Of a stretch of 64,000 nucleotides of DNA, positions 52,801 through 59,271 are shown one piece after another. The notes beneath the pieces were generated by a model. The model ran no database searches, was not told where the DNA came from, and was given only the letters and a program-made list of their open reading frames with translations. The DNA is from Vanessa cardui. Its lineage: Eukaryota > Arthropoda > Insecta > Lepidoptera > Nymphalidae. The stretch is taken from positions 5,518,001 to 5,582,000 of the forward strand of contig NC_061128.1 in the NCBI RefSeq assembly GCF_905220365.1, in the 5' to 3' direction. The number at the start of each line of letters is the position of its first letter. Position 1 is the stretch's first letter. A program made the translations under genes and the position numbers.

Positions 52801-53267
52801 ATAGTCCATCTAAATAATTCCATAGTAGTCTCTTTTTTTGCAGTATAGATGTTAACTTTGAAATACCACAGGGTTATCCTGCACTTATGTTCAATTTATA
52901 AAGATAGTCGCTATTTTTTGTGCACGTACGTAATGGGAAAATACGCTAGTATCTATTTCGATGAATGTATCACGCGTTAACTCCTCACTTGCTTTAAATA
53001 TTAATATCAGATTAAGTTCTGATATCCTTTATTAATTATGTAAAAGAAAAAAGTTTTTAAGATCCTGATTTTTCGTACTATTCCAATACTCATACGTTTT
53101 TATTCTTTTATCAGAGTCTGAAAATGAAACAAAAGGCTGAAGTCGATTCATCGAAGACAGATTACGAATCGAAAGAAAGGAAGCTGCCTCTATTGAACGG
53201 ATTCAGTAATGGTTCCGCATTGGGCGACGTACGGCAGAGGATGGCGGGAGCAGTTGCGTCACAGTGA
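22710..53267 (+). CDS. Very-long-chain fatty acid elongase (ELOVL1/7-like), whole gene with introns
   Basis: Catalyses the condensation step of very-long-chain fatty-acid elongation, joining malonyl-CoA to an acyl-CoA in the ER membrane. Coding exons are 41730-41870, 42044-42151, 42697-42777, 44585-44641, 46064-46169, 51658-51794, 52295-52450 and 53115-53267. They join in frame to 312 residues, the usual length for insect elongases. Motifs in order are LGPKLMENRKPF (residues 49-60), KFTEFFDT (122-129), the histidine box HVIHH (145-149), HIVMYSYY (179-186) and TALQMVQ (206-212), within a protein rich in hydrophobic membrane segments. The start is the first ATG after the acceptor at 41724. The C-terminus is Lys-rich (YIKKAKSLKMKQK) but does not end in a canonical KKxx ER signal. 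Strong resemblance to the Drosophila CG31522/CG31523 type is from memory. The acyl-chain preference cannot be read from sequence. The link to the upstream non-coding exon at 22.7 kb is inferred. Confidence 0.93.
23784..23970 (-). repeat. SINE-like dispersed repeat family A, minus-strand copy
   Basis: The reverse complement matches the copy at 29717-30001: TGGGTAGGTACCATCCACTAA corresponds to the GAGTGGGTGGTACCTACCCA end, followed by GTTGTTCCTGTTTAAAGGATGAGTGAGTC and AATATTTCTTACGGTGCCAGTG. The copy is diverged and lacks the GGCGGACGAGCATATGG end. Family A recurs four times in this window. Confidence 0.65.
29717..30001 (+). repeat. SINE-like dispersed repeat family A, nearly complete plus-strand copy
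   Basis: Begins TTTGGCGGACGAGCATATGG, continues GCCACCTGATCGTAAGTGGTC, CGCTGTAAGAAATATTAACT, CCACCAACCTTGGGAACTAAG and CACCCTTCAAACCGGAACAC, and ends GTGGTACCTACCCAAACGG…CTACCACCA. I remember this as a high-copy nymphalid repeat; relation to the Metulj SINEs of Heliconius is a guess. The open frame within it (29815-30003) is not a gene. Confidence 0.75.
30060..30309 (+). mobile_element. Helitron-like or related dispersed element, decayed
   Basis: Contains CCGCGTCTGTCTGTCTGTAT, CGCGATAAACTCCAAAACTACT, TAGACAGAGGGAGTCCTAAGG and the end CGCCTGAAGTCGGGGCGGGCCGTTAGTA. The terminus matches the GGGGCGGGTCGCTAGT end of lepidopteran Helitron-like repeats with substitutions. It sits right behind the family A copy. 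Confidence 0.5.
30410..30620. other. Unexplained compositionally distinct island in intron 1
   Basis: This block has many CpGs and mixed sequence (for example ACTCGGCGTTTTGTTATTCGAG, GTCTGGAAGCGCACGCATTTTGCGGCG) within AT-rich intron. It matches no repeat I know. A minus-strand frame of about 54 codons is open but has no recognisable domain or splice context. An intronic enhancer or unknown repeat is possible. Confidence 0.35.
30822..31121 (-). repeat. Full-length tRNA-derived SINE, minus strand
   Basis: The reverse complement starts GAGAGTCGAGATGGCCCAGTGG (A box TGGCCCAGTGG) and has B box GGTTCAAACCC. The body follows (ACCGCTGTTTCATGTGCTTAATTTG, GAGGAAACCTGCATGTG, ATTCCACCAACACGCATTGG), ending GCCCAGCAGTGGGAATTTAAGGGCTGTTGGTG. 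This is a very common lepidopteran SINE. Both promoter boxes match the RNA polymerase III consensus. It looks full length, with moderate divergence. Confidence 0.85.
32868..33089 (+). mobile_element. Helitron-like element ending in CTAG
   Basis: GCGCTTCTACGCATGTGCG…AACTACGTAACGGATTATTA…GTGGTTTTCATCAATAAAGAG…GAAGCCAGGACGGGTAGCTAG, followed by T. The end matches other CTAG-terminated elements here. The internal 'CTACGTAACGGAT…TGTGGTTTTCATCAATA' words are typical of a common lepidopteran repeat. The 5' boundary is approximate. Confidence 0.55.
35124..35212 (+). repeat. Fragment of a dispersed lepidopteran repeat
   Basis: TTATGTCTGCTTGTTCCGGCTAATCTCTGGAATGGC followed by GACAAATTTTGACGGGTCTT and GGCAGATAGCTGATGA are diagnostic words of an abundant repeat (…TTCCGGCTAATCTCTGAAACGGCTGGACCG…). 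Only a short central piece is present. Confidence 0.55.
38101..38281 (+). repeat. Decayed tRNA-derived SINE, plus strand
   Basis: Same family as 30822-31121, with a degraded A-box region (GCGAGATAGGCTGTTGGTTA), B-box-like GGTTCAAGGC, then AATTATCTCATGCTTGGAGG, GAGAAAACCTGCCTATGTC and GTATCCACCAACTCGCATTA. It is truncated before the GCCCAGCAGTGGG end, older than the other copy, and probably inactive. Confidence 0.65.
38692..38887 (+). repeat. Dispersed repeat of the 'GTCGCCCACGACTTCG' type
   Basis: Starts ACTAGTAGTCGCCCACGACTTCG and contains AGGTTCAGCAGTTTAGTCATG and AAAGAGCAACGGACAGATGG, ending in (TAAA)n-like ATAATAAATAAATAAA. The order (CGCCCGCGACTTCG…GGTTCAGTAGTTT…GCGTGAAAGAG) is that of a ubiquitous lepidopteran repeat. 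It has no coding capacity. Confidence 0.6.
39406..39520 (+). mobile_element. 3' end of a lepidopteran non-LTR retrotransposon
   Basis: GGGCATCGGACCGGCTAGCC…CTGATGCTGCAGATGTCCATGG…TCACTTTCCATCAGGTGAGCC…CTCCTGCTCGTTTTGCCACC…then A-rich. This is the well-conserved 3' tail of a common lepidopteran LINE. The upstream part is absent (5' truncation). Confidence 0.65.
40499..40720 (+). repeat. SINE-like dispersed repeat family A, plus-strand copy
   Basis: GGCGACAGGGCAAATGGTTCGCC is the degraded start. Then come GATAAGTGGTCACCACCGCCC, ATTAACCATTCCTTACATC, CCACCAACCTTGGGAGCTAAA, GAAACCGGAACACAACA and the end CTTACCACCA. The copy aligns to the one at 29717-30001 with an internal deletion before the GGTACCTA end. 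Confidence 0.7.
41725..41870 (+). CDS. Elongase coding exon 1 (start codon)
   Basis: A T-rich tract ending TTGCAG precedes this exon, and the exon ends at AAA|GTAAGT. The ATG is at 41730-41732, five bases into the exon, giving 47 codons (start MEIINRIVDGYHDLMD) and ending in phase 0. It encodes the N-terminal luminal or amphipathic part, including the VKDWFLMSSPFPTLAICLTY stretch that begins the first membrane segment, which is typical of this family. Confidence 0.92.
42044..42151 (+). CDS. Elongase coding exon 2
   Basis: Acceptor TTTCTACAG and donor GAG|GTAAAT flank 36 codons in phase 0. The exon encodes VLGPKLMENRKPFELKKVL followed by a hydrophobic segment IWYNLFQVIFSSWLFYE. The GPKxMxxRKPF stretch is a conserved cytosolic loop signature of the elongase family. 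The intron before it is only 173 bases. Reading through the donor gives an unrelated chance extension, which is not part of the protein. Confidence 0.92.
42697..42777 (+). CDS. Elongase coding exon 3
   Basis: TTTTTTGCAG precedes the exon and CGG|GTATTT follows it. The 27 codons encode SIASGWFTSYSFRCQPVDYS and NNPQALR, the conserved luminal loop with its RCQPVDYS signature. Phase is 0 at both ends. The donor GTATTT is weaker than the other donors of the gene. Confidence 0.9.
42778..44584 (+). other. Elongase intron between coding exons 3 and 4
   Basis: GT-AG intron of 1.8 kb, AT-rich. It contains the MITE at 44160-44435 and nothing else that I recognise. Confidence 0.6.
44160..44435. mobile_element. 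Non-autonomous hAT-like MITE
   Basis: Inverted termini CAGGACCGGATTTAG (44160-44174) and CTAAATCCGGCCCTA (44421-44435) pair at 13 of 15 positions. The flanking 8-mers TGTGCGTA and TGTACATA agree at 6 of 8 positions, the two differences being G/A, consistent with an 8-bp target-site duplication. CA termini plus 8-bp duplications indicate the hAT superfamily. No transposase coding is present. Confidence 0.7.
44585..44641 (+). CDS. Elongase coding exon 4 (KxxExxDT motif)
   Basis: This short 19-codon exon follows a long T tract ending TTTGCAG and ends ACG|GTACGT. It encodes IAHGCWWYYFSKFTEFFDT, containing the invariant KxxEFxDT motif of elongases (KFTEFFDT, residues 122-129). Phase is 0 at both ends. 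The intron before it carries a hAT-like MITE at 44160-44435. Confidence 0.92.
44642..46063 (+). other. Elongase intron between coding exons 4 and 5
   Basis: GT-AG intron of 1.4 kb. Its last 260 bases are occupied by a tRNA-derived SINE reaching almost to the acceptor. The remainder is AT-rich with no recognised feature. Confidence 0.6.
45804..46045 (+). repeat. tRNA-derived SINE adjoining the acceptor of elongase exon 5
   Basis: A box TGGTCGAGTGG (45814-45824) and B box GGTTCGATTCC (45867-45877) match the RNA polymerase III consensus at every fixed position. The body follows (GTAGATTACCATTAGTTTTC, TTGGGTCTGGGTGTTTGTGG, ACCGTCGTTACTTCTGATT, AGAGTAATGTATGTGATGTTG), with an (ATT)n tail at about 46025-46041. 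The same family is present inverted at 8420-8566. Intact boxes suggest a relatively young copy. Confidence 0.85.
46064..46169 (+). CDS. Elongase coding exon 5 (catalytic histidine box)
   Basis: Acceptor TTTTATTTTCCAG and donor CCAG|GTAAGT flank 35 codons plus one base. The exon encodes IFFVMRKKFDHVSKLHVIHH and continues GIMPMSVWFGVKFTP. HVIHH (residues 145-149) is the HxxHH catalytic box. A tRNA-derived SINE ends about 20 bases upstream of the acceptor, so the branch point probably lies in or beside the SINE tail. Confidence 0.94.
46170..51657 (+). other. Elongase intron between coding exons 5 and 6 (5.5 kb)
   Basis: GT-AG intron, strongly AT-rich, with no coding exon seen. It contains a T run at 49762-49779, the CpG-bearing word GTAACCGGCGCGAACGTTAA (about 49727-49746), the inverted Helitron-like copy at 50190-50375 and a short GATGATGATAATGATGATG-like stretch beside it. 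Confidence 0.5.
50190..50375 (-). mobile_element. Helitron-like element, minus strand
   Basis: Plus strand reads ACTAGCGACCTGCCCCGGCT at the left end, the reverse complement of a …GGGGCAGGTCGCTAG terminus as seen at 9478-9497, and continues to GCGATAAGCGACTTTGTTTTATACTGTGTAATGATG. The inner part matches the copy at 58276-58508. Confidence 0.6.
51658..51794 (+). CDS. Elongase coding exon 6
   Basis: Preceded by TTTATTTAAAG and followed by ATG|GTAAAA. It completes a split Gly codon and then encodes GHSTFFGMLNTFVHIVMYSY, YLLAAFGPQVQKYLWWKKYL and TALQM. HIVMYSYY (179-186) is the family HxxMYxYY motif, and TALQM begins the TxxQxxQ motif that ends in the next exon. The incoming phase matches the 1-base overhang of the previous exon exactly. 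The preceding 5.5-kb intron is the longest between coding exons. Confidence 0.93.
52295..52450 (+). CDS. Elongase coding exon 7
   Basis: Acceptor TTTCTACCACAG and donor AAG|GTAAGC flank 52 codons in phase 0. The exon opens with VQFVMVFLHAFQLLFIDCDY and continues PRAFVWWIGMHAVLFYYLFS, then DFYKQAYIKKAK. It contains the last hydrophobic membrane segments and the conserved FIDCDYP loop, ending at the cytosolic Lys-rich tail. Confidence 0.93.
53115..53267 (+). CDS. Elongase coding exon 8 (C-terminus, stop)
   Basis: Acceptor TTTTATCAG is followed by 50 codons and a TGA stop at 53265-53267. The exon encodes a hydrophilic cytosolic tail: SLKMKQKAEVDSSKTD, a KERKLPLLNGFSNGS segment that many insect relatives also appear to carry, and the end GAVASQ. 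Phase 0 matches the previous exon. No KKxx terminus is present, so ER retention must use another signal such as the internal lysine cluster. Confidence 0.9.
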   Translation, partial: SLKMKQKAEVDSSKTDYESKERKLPLLNGFSNGSALGDVRQRMAGAVASQ

Positions 53268-54490
53268 TGGAAACATCATGAAATAGCATCGTGACATCTT
53301 CTTCTAGTGACGTATTATATTGGGCACCATTAGACTTGCGAAACGTGTCAAACATTGGCCCAATTTGAAACCAAGTCATATGGTTGGCCCAACGTCATCT
53401 TGCCCTGGATCCAAGTGTCATGGTGTCAATGGAACTATATAGAGATCTGTGTATGTGTCGTACAGACGGACAAAGTACAAAGTGAATCTCAAGCAACCTT
53501 GAAAAGTTAAGCTCAATTAGTTACAAATAGTGATGGTATAATTAAGTAGAATAATCATTGGTGCTGTTACAGAAGCTCAGCTGATATATTGTGCTCAATT
53601 TTATTCTTGAAAATTACACACAAGATCACAAAAATGTTGTAATATTATTTGTTTTAATGCGTGTCTGTTTTGTTTACAAATGGTTTCTTCACAATTGAAG
53701 TGGTTTCCTTACATTTTGTATTGTATAAGACATTAATGTATTTATTTAATAATTACGAAAAGCTCCGTGGCTAGTTATATGGTGTGTAGCAAGTCATTAT
53801 ATTATAATTGCTGTTGCCTTGGCATGAGTCGTTTTAATGCATTTGAATTCTATTATAATTATTATTTTTATTGCAACAGATTTAAATAAGACGCAAAGAT
53901 CATCTGTCACCTCCAGGAAATGTATTTTAAGGTTACGTGGAAGGCTAACTCATATTTTCCGTAATATATGTAGATGACTTGACATTCTAAAAAAAGAAAA
54001 ACTGGCCACGTAGGTTTTTATTAAATATTCGACAAGAAAAAAATATTTTGTTCTTTGTCTTCATCACGCTTTATATTATACAAATACGATTTTATATGAC
54101 AGGTTTCAATCTGTGAATGACTTCTGTATTATAAAAATAATTAATCATCGAAATATCTTAATGTCGTAAAATGTTGTGACTGCATTTTTAACCACAAAAC
54201 ACGAATTAAAGACGACGAGACAAGACTAAACGAACGAACCCATTAACAAAACACATGTTCAACATTTTTCAAAAATAACGTATATTACATAGTATTAAGG
54301 ACATAGGTTCGTAAAAATAGGTACAAAATAATACTTTTTTTGTACTACTTAAACCTCTAAGGTGAGATGCATTACAATGGAAAATGGAAACGGAGCTAGT
54401 TCGGTCCGGTACAGAGTACAATGATGATATATAGAATATTTTACTGTCCGAGATGACAGCATTAGTTAAATAAAAAAATAAATACAATAA
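53268..54490 (+). other. Probable 3' UTR of the elongase gene
   Basis: Continuous non-coding sequence follows the TGA. The first canonical AATAAA after the stop is at 54469-54474, with a second overlapping one at 54477-54482. Variant ATTAAA hexamers occur earlier, near 54020 and 54205. A 1.2-kb 3' UTR is therefore likely, but the true cleavage site cannot be fixed from sequence. The direct repeat TTGGCCCAA occurs at 53355-53363 and 53384-53392. Confidence 0.5.
54469..54482 (+). terminator. Candidate polyadenylation signals (two overlapping AATAAA)
   Basis: Two AATAAA hexamers lie within 14 bases, the first canonical ones after the elongase stop codon. AATAAA is frequent in AT-rich DNA, so this is a candidate only. 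Confidence 0.35.
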
Positions 54491-56334
54491 TTTGGTTTTT
54501 GAAATTCGAATATGCAATTCGATTTTCAAAAACTGACGTTGACGGTCATATTTGCAGTATTTTACCTTTAGCGACTGGTCAACTTCGGCAACAAACACAC
54601 GGGTAGTATGAAATGGGTGTTAACTGGTTTATTATGGGTGTTTGTCAACATCTAGGCAATATAATGCTGATTCTAATGCATCTATTACAAACACTGTATA
54701 CATTAATAAAGGGTCTAAGCAAATAATATTAATAAGCTACAGAATACATTGTTTGAAGGTTTTAGTCAATAAAATTAGGTATCGGCGATTACAATTTTTA
54801 TTAATTTATAAGATTGTAATAAACTTTGTGATACTTATTTAAATAAATGTTGACTATCGTAATTTTATCGTTTCATTAACCTCGTCCATATGTTGCAAAT
54901 AGAAAGTTGCGCCATCGCTTACCTTGGGATTTAATCAATAAATATTTATTATAAGTATAAAAGTTTTTTTTTTTATATCTTATTAAGGTGAGAAAATATA
55001 TTACGCAAAGATACAAATAAAAATACCTATATAGAAATAGTAGAAAGTTTAAAAGAAATTTAACATCAAAATTATAATTTTACTTCAAAAAGTTATTAAT
55101 GATTGGAACCAACCAACCAACTTCTATTTGATACAAACCTAAAAGAATAATAAACATTAAGAAGTACCAAAACAAAACAAATGTTTTGTAGGCTGTACTT
55201 TAAAATTCTGCCATTTACAAAAAGTAGTAGTAGTAATTGTAAAGTAAGAACTCATATAGTCCTACAGTTTGCATAAAGGCAAGAAGCCTGGAGGCAAAGA
55301 TCAAAGCCGTTTCAACGAGGGATCTTTTCCTTCATTGCCAAGAATAAATAAAAAAAATAAACATGAATTTAAATAGTCTTCGATAAGATTCATACTATTA
55401 TTGACATCGACAAAACATAATTGATGTAAAATTTTAGTCAAATAATCTGTAATTATTTATATATTCATTCGATTCTACTGTCCGTAGTATTATTACGGAT
55501 AAAAACATAGCAATCGTTAATGTAAGTTTAGTCAAATATGGTTTAATTATTTACCGGATAAGCAAGTTTAGGCCATAATGGGATATCTTGTTTATAATCA
55601 CGACTGACGTCACAATAATACAGGCCGTTGACGCAAACGAGTAATTAAGGCCGAATCGGACGGAACTTTTTCTGGAATAACTTATAAAGTTATTAACACA
55701 ATTTTTAAACATATTATTTTTTTAACGTCATCGAGATTTTTCTTTTCCTTTTTTCACACGGCGATATCTTAAATAGATAAAGATATAATTTACTTGCCTG
55801 ATAAAACTACAATTGTTACAATGTAATTTAACATACCTCATGAAGGTCGTATACCTACTATATATACTACGTACATTTTATGGTTATATATAATATATAT
55901 TAGTTTTATGATATATATAGTGAAATCTTCAGTACGATAAAAAAATAAATGAATCCTAATTAAACTTGTTGATGCTTCAATATACTATATGTATAAAATA
56001 ATTCCGATATTATATTAACAAAAAAAAATGTTATACGCAAATTAAATAAATTGATATATGATACACATTAGTCAGATTATTAAAATTTTTATTGGGTCAC
56101 TTTGACAAAAAAGTCTCCAAGTGTAAACCTCATTTGCGCTTTGAAAATATGTAAAGTGGTTGATTTCACGCTTGAGTCGGCTGTGCTGTATTTGCCAACA
56201 CGTCGGAGTGGTAGATTATAATTTAAGGAATAGAGCGTCCACTTATTTTGCGCACCCAATCCTGTTCTATAAAACGAGCAGCATGTAGTTTCTTACATTG
56301 AGAATATCCTTCCTGTCTAAAATACGTGAAGTGG
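54491..56334. other. Intergenic DNA after the elongase 3' end
   Basis: No gene recognised. A second TGACGTCA octamer occurs at 55605-55612 in a less AT-rich patch (55550-55680). A poly-T/A stretch is at 54966-54974. Confidence 0.35.
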
Positions 56335-56385
56335 AGATTAGCAAATATCTTATAAATACTGTTTTTATAAGATATTTGCTGATCT
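56335..56385. repeat. Hairpin with 22-bp near-perfect arms
   Basis: AGATTAGCAAATATCTTATAAA (56335-56356) pairs with TTTATAAGATATTTGCTGATCT (56364-56385) with one mismatch across a 7-base loop. It may be a foldback remnant or a structured RNA. No conserved small-RNA sequence was recognised. Confidence 0.6.
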
Positions 56386-56477
56386 CTAGATAGTTGTTAT
56401 TTTAAAATTTATAAATATTCAGGACATAAGAATAATTCACTTTTCTTTAGTCTTTTGAATTAAGTATGCCATATATG

Positions 56478-56645
56478 ATGTCATCATCATCATTCCTGGA
56501 CACGTTCAATGCTGGTCAAAGGTAGGAGGCCTAATGACGCATCCAGGGGCTTCCCGCTTTGTCCACGCTACGTTTTTGCTTTATGGTCGTCACTCAAGTA
56601 GGTGCTTTTCTCTCCTAGTGACGAGTCCCGTCCCACCTACTGCCA
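56478..56645. repeat. Possible fragment of a 'CATCATCATCAT…GCTGG…AGGCCT' lepidopteran repeat
   Basis: GATGTCATCATCATCATTCC, then CAATGCTGGTCAAAGGTAGG, AGGCCTAATGACGC and CAGGGGCTTCCCGC loosely resemble the common repeat that carries CATCATCATCA…CCACTGCTGGACATAGGCCT. The match is weak and the limits are uncertain. Confidence 0.3.
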
Positions 56646-57858
56646 TTTCATTTCGGTTATTAAATGTAATAGACTTTCCTTGAAAATATGTGAATAAAGT
56701 TGATGTTACATTTGGTTTTCTATATTACATTCTGTCTTAAATGTATTGTGTAAAAGTTACATAAATAACAATTCAATCAAATAATAAAAATTTCAGGACC
56801 CCTGGGTGATGGTAAAAATAAAATTGCGGTGATAATTAATTATTATTTAATATTTCTGTGTTTTTATTTAATCTAATCATTATAAATCGAAAGAACAAAA
56901 TATAGTGTTATAGTGTGCCATCTAGCGACGAGTAGATAGTTTATATTATTTCTTAAGATTCACGCTAGAGGGCTTTACATATACACATATATATAATAAG
57001 AAAATTCTAGTTACCAATTCCGATTCAGCTAGCCCTAATGACGCTGTTTTTATATTATATTAAGAAGAAACCTATAAAATAATATTGATTCAATCAGTAT
57101 TCATCGACCAGTCATTCTGTCATCTGATTACATTGTTTACAGTGTAAATAATGTACTAATATTATAAATGAAAACGTAGCTCTTTGTGTATATTTGTTCT
57201 GCTTTCACGACTAAATCTCGTATGAAACAAGCTTGAACTCCCAGTTTGATCATTGGCTACCTTTATCACTCTTTGAGGGAATAATCTTTTGGATAAAGAG
57301 TTGTATATAGGTTATCGAAGCGTTTTCGTCATAAAGGTGTTTCTGCCAGTACAATGTATTATTTCAGCACACCTAGATTTCAAAATTTAGAATAACTTTT
57401 TGATTTAAATATAAAATACTTACAATTAATACTTATGTTCTATATCAACCATAAGAAGATAAAAGAACATAAGACAGCAATTGAATTCACGAAAGCTTGA
57501 TTAGTCAATGGTTTTGGAAACAAAAATGTTTTGAATATCAATAGACCTGTTATCAGAGGTTTAACACTTACCCATACATTTCAATTTTGAATCACATACA
57601 ATTAAGCATAGTTTCAATTTTGAAATGTATGGGTATTGTATTTTAAATAAAGATATATTAACCATAAACTCTTCATAGTGTGCTAAACTTTATAGGTTAA
57701 TTATTAGCAAAAAGCATGAAATACGTAAAAAGGTTTATTTATCCTAATTCTTACTTCGATTGGAATAGGTTTTATTTAATGAATTTGGATGAGGATTAAT
57801 ACTAATAACGTACCAAATAACTGGATACTAATCTTTATAAAATGGCGATACTACGATA

Positions 57859-58255
57859 CGATGGCTGATTTACCAATAGGCTAAGTAGGCTAGAACCTAG
57901 GGCGGCAGATTTAGAGGGGCGGCAAATTAAGCCCAAATTTGTTATTATCTAATAGAAATAAAAAAACCCTTATAATTATATGAATACACATAACGTCCTT
58001 AATCCGTATACTATCCATCCATTTGTAGTGACATAACCGCTACTGACGGAAATATCACCTAGTTCATAATCATACTAATAACGGGAAAAAAGCCGATGTA
58101 ATGACGATAGAACACAAATCATAAAGTTGCAATTTCAGAAAAAATGTAATTAATATGATTGTGAACTAAACTAAACTAACGTATTGAATATCAAGTCAAC
58201 AAGGACGGCAAAAATTGAATAGCCTACTAGCGGTAAATTTGTTAAACCGCCACTG
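57859..58255. mobile_element. Decayed hAT-like non-autonomous element
   Basis: Left part reads ATGGCTGATTTACCAATAGG then CTAAGTAGGCTAGAACCTAG and GGCGGCAGATTTAGAGGGGC. The right end reads GGTAAATTTGTTAAACCGCC then ACTG, whose reverse complement begins CAGTGGCGG, a typical hAT terminus. The left terminus is degraded (CGATGGCTG). No convincing target duplication was found. Confidence 0.5.
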
Positions 58256-58275
58256 TAGTATGTATGATATTGTAA

Positions 58276-58508
58276 CTAGCGAACCGCCCCGGCCTCGCAC
58301 GGGTGCAGTTCTGACACTAAATATGCTACAAAATGTCTTACAACGTTCACAGTTTTTCAATCATTAGACAATATGTGCATAGTTCGCAAAAAATGTTTTT
58401 ATTTACTATATTGTCCATATATTATCGTTAGATAATTTTTTAGATCTAAGGACTAATCATAGGGGCAAACCGATGTAAACGACTTTGTTTTATACTATGT
58501 AATGATAA
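58276..58508 (-). mobile_element. Helitron-like element, minus strand
   Basis: Left end CTAGCGAACCGCCCCGGCCTCGC is the reverse complement of GCGAGGCCGGGGCGGTTCGCTAG. It continues to AAACCGATGTAAACGACTTTG and TTTTATACTATGTAATGATA, matching the copy at 50190-50375. It lies 20 bases beyond the hAT-like element and close to the CPAP1-like 3' end. Confidence 0.65.
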
Positions 58509-58925
58509 CAAATAACACAAGATATAGTTTTACGAATACTTTATTTACAATGATATATTTTACAATTTCCAGTTTAGTTTTTGAAAAAGTTAGAAAATAA
58601 GGTATTTTTAAGTTATATTAAATGTACTGGCATACGTTATACATCATAATATGAAACAGATGTACATAAATAATGCAAATCCTAATGAAAATAATTAAAT
58701 AAGTCATTACATGAATTTTTCTATATTAGAATTACTTGTTCTGTTCGCTTTCCTCTTTCGCAAATATAAGTAAAATACAAAAATTAAGTACAATATATTT
58801 TTCAAGAAAATATACCTACTTTTTTATGAATTAATTTTAGTTACTCTTTTGTGTAGAAACCATAGAGCAGTAGAATTTGAAACCAAAATAAATACTTTTG
58901 ACTATTTGAAAATATATCTTAGCTA

Positions 58926-59271
58926 TTTATTATTAATCTTACCCTAATTATAATCTATAGAAATACAAACATCCACGAAAATATCACAAAATAATTTAAG
59001 ATAACATTACAATGGAAAAGCCCCTTTAGATAAGAATTGAAATGGATTTTTAATCTGTTGAGTAATCAATATTATCGTTAATATAATAAAAAGTCAATAA
59101 TTCTATTTTTCTTTATCAATTTTATAAATAATTGCTTCAATAAAGTAAAATCTTTTTACTATTAATTACTTCATGTTGTGTAGTAGTCTAGGATTATCTA
59201 ATAATTGCTGGAACATAGAGATTTGAAAGAGGCAACTAACGTAATGGCAGTGGAAGACACTAATGTAGACT
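58926..59271 (-). other. Probable 3' UTR of the CPAP1-like gene
   Basis: Downstream of the TAA (leftward), the first canonical polyadenylation hexamer on the minus strand is AATAAA at 58931-58926 (TTTATT on plus), about 345 bases after the stop. ATTAAA at about 59052-59047 is an alternative. The exact end is unknown. Confidence 0.4.
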
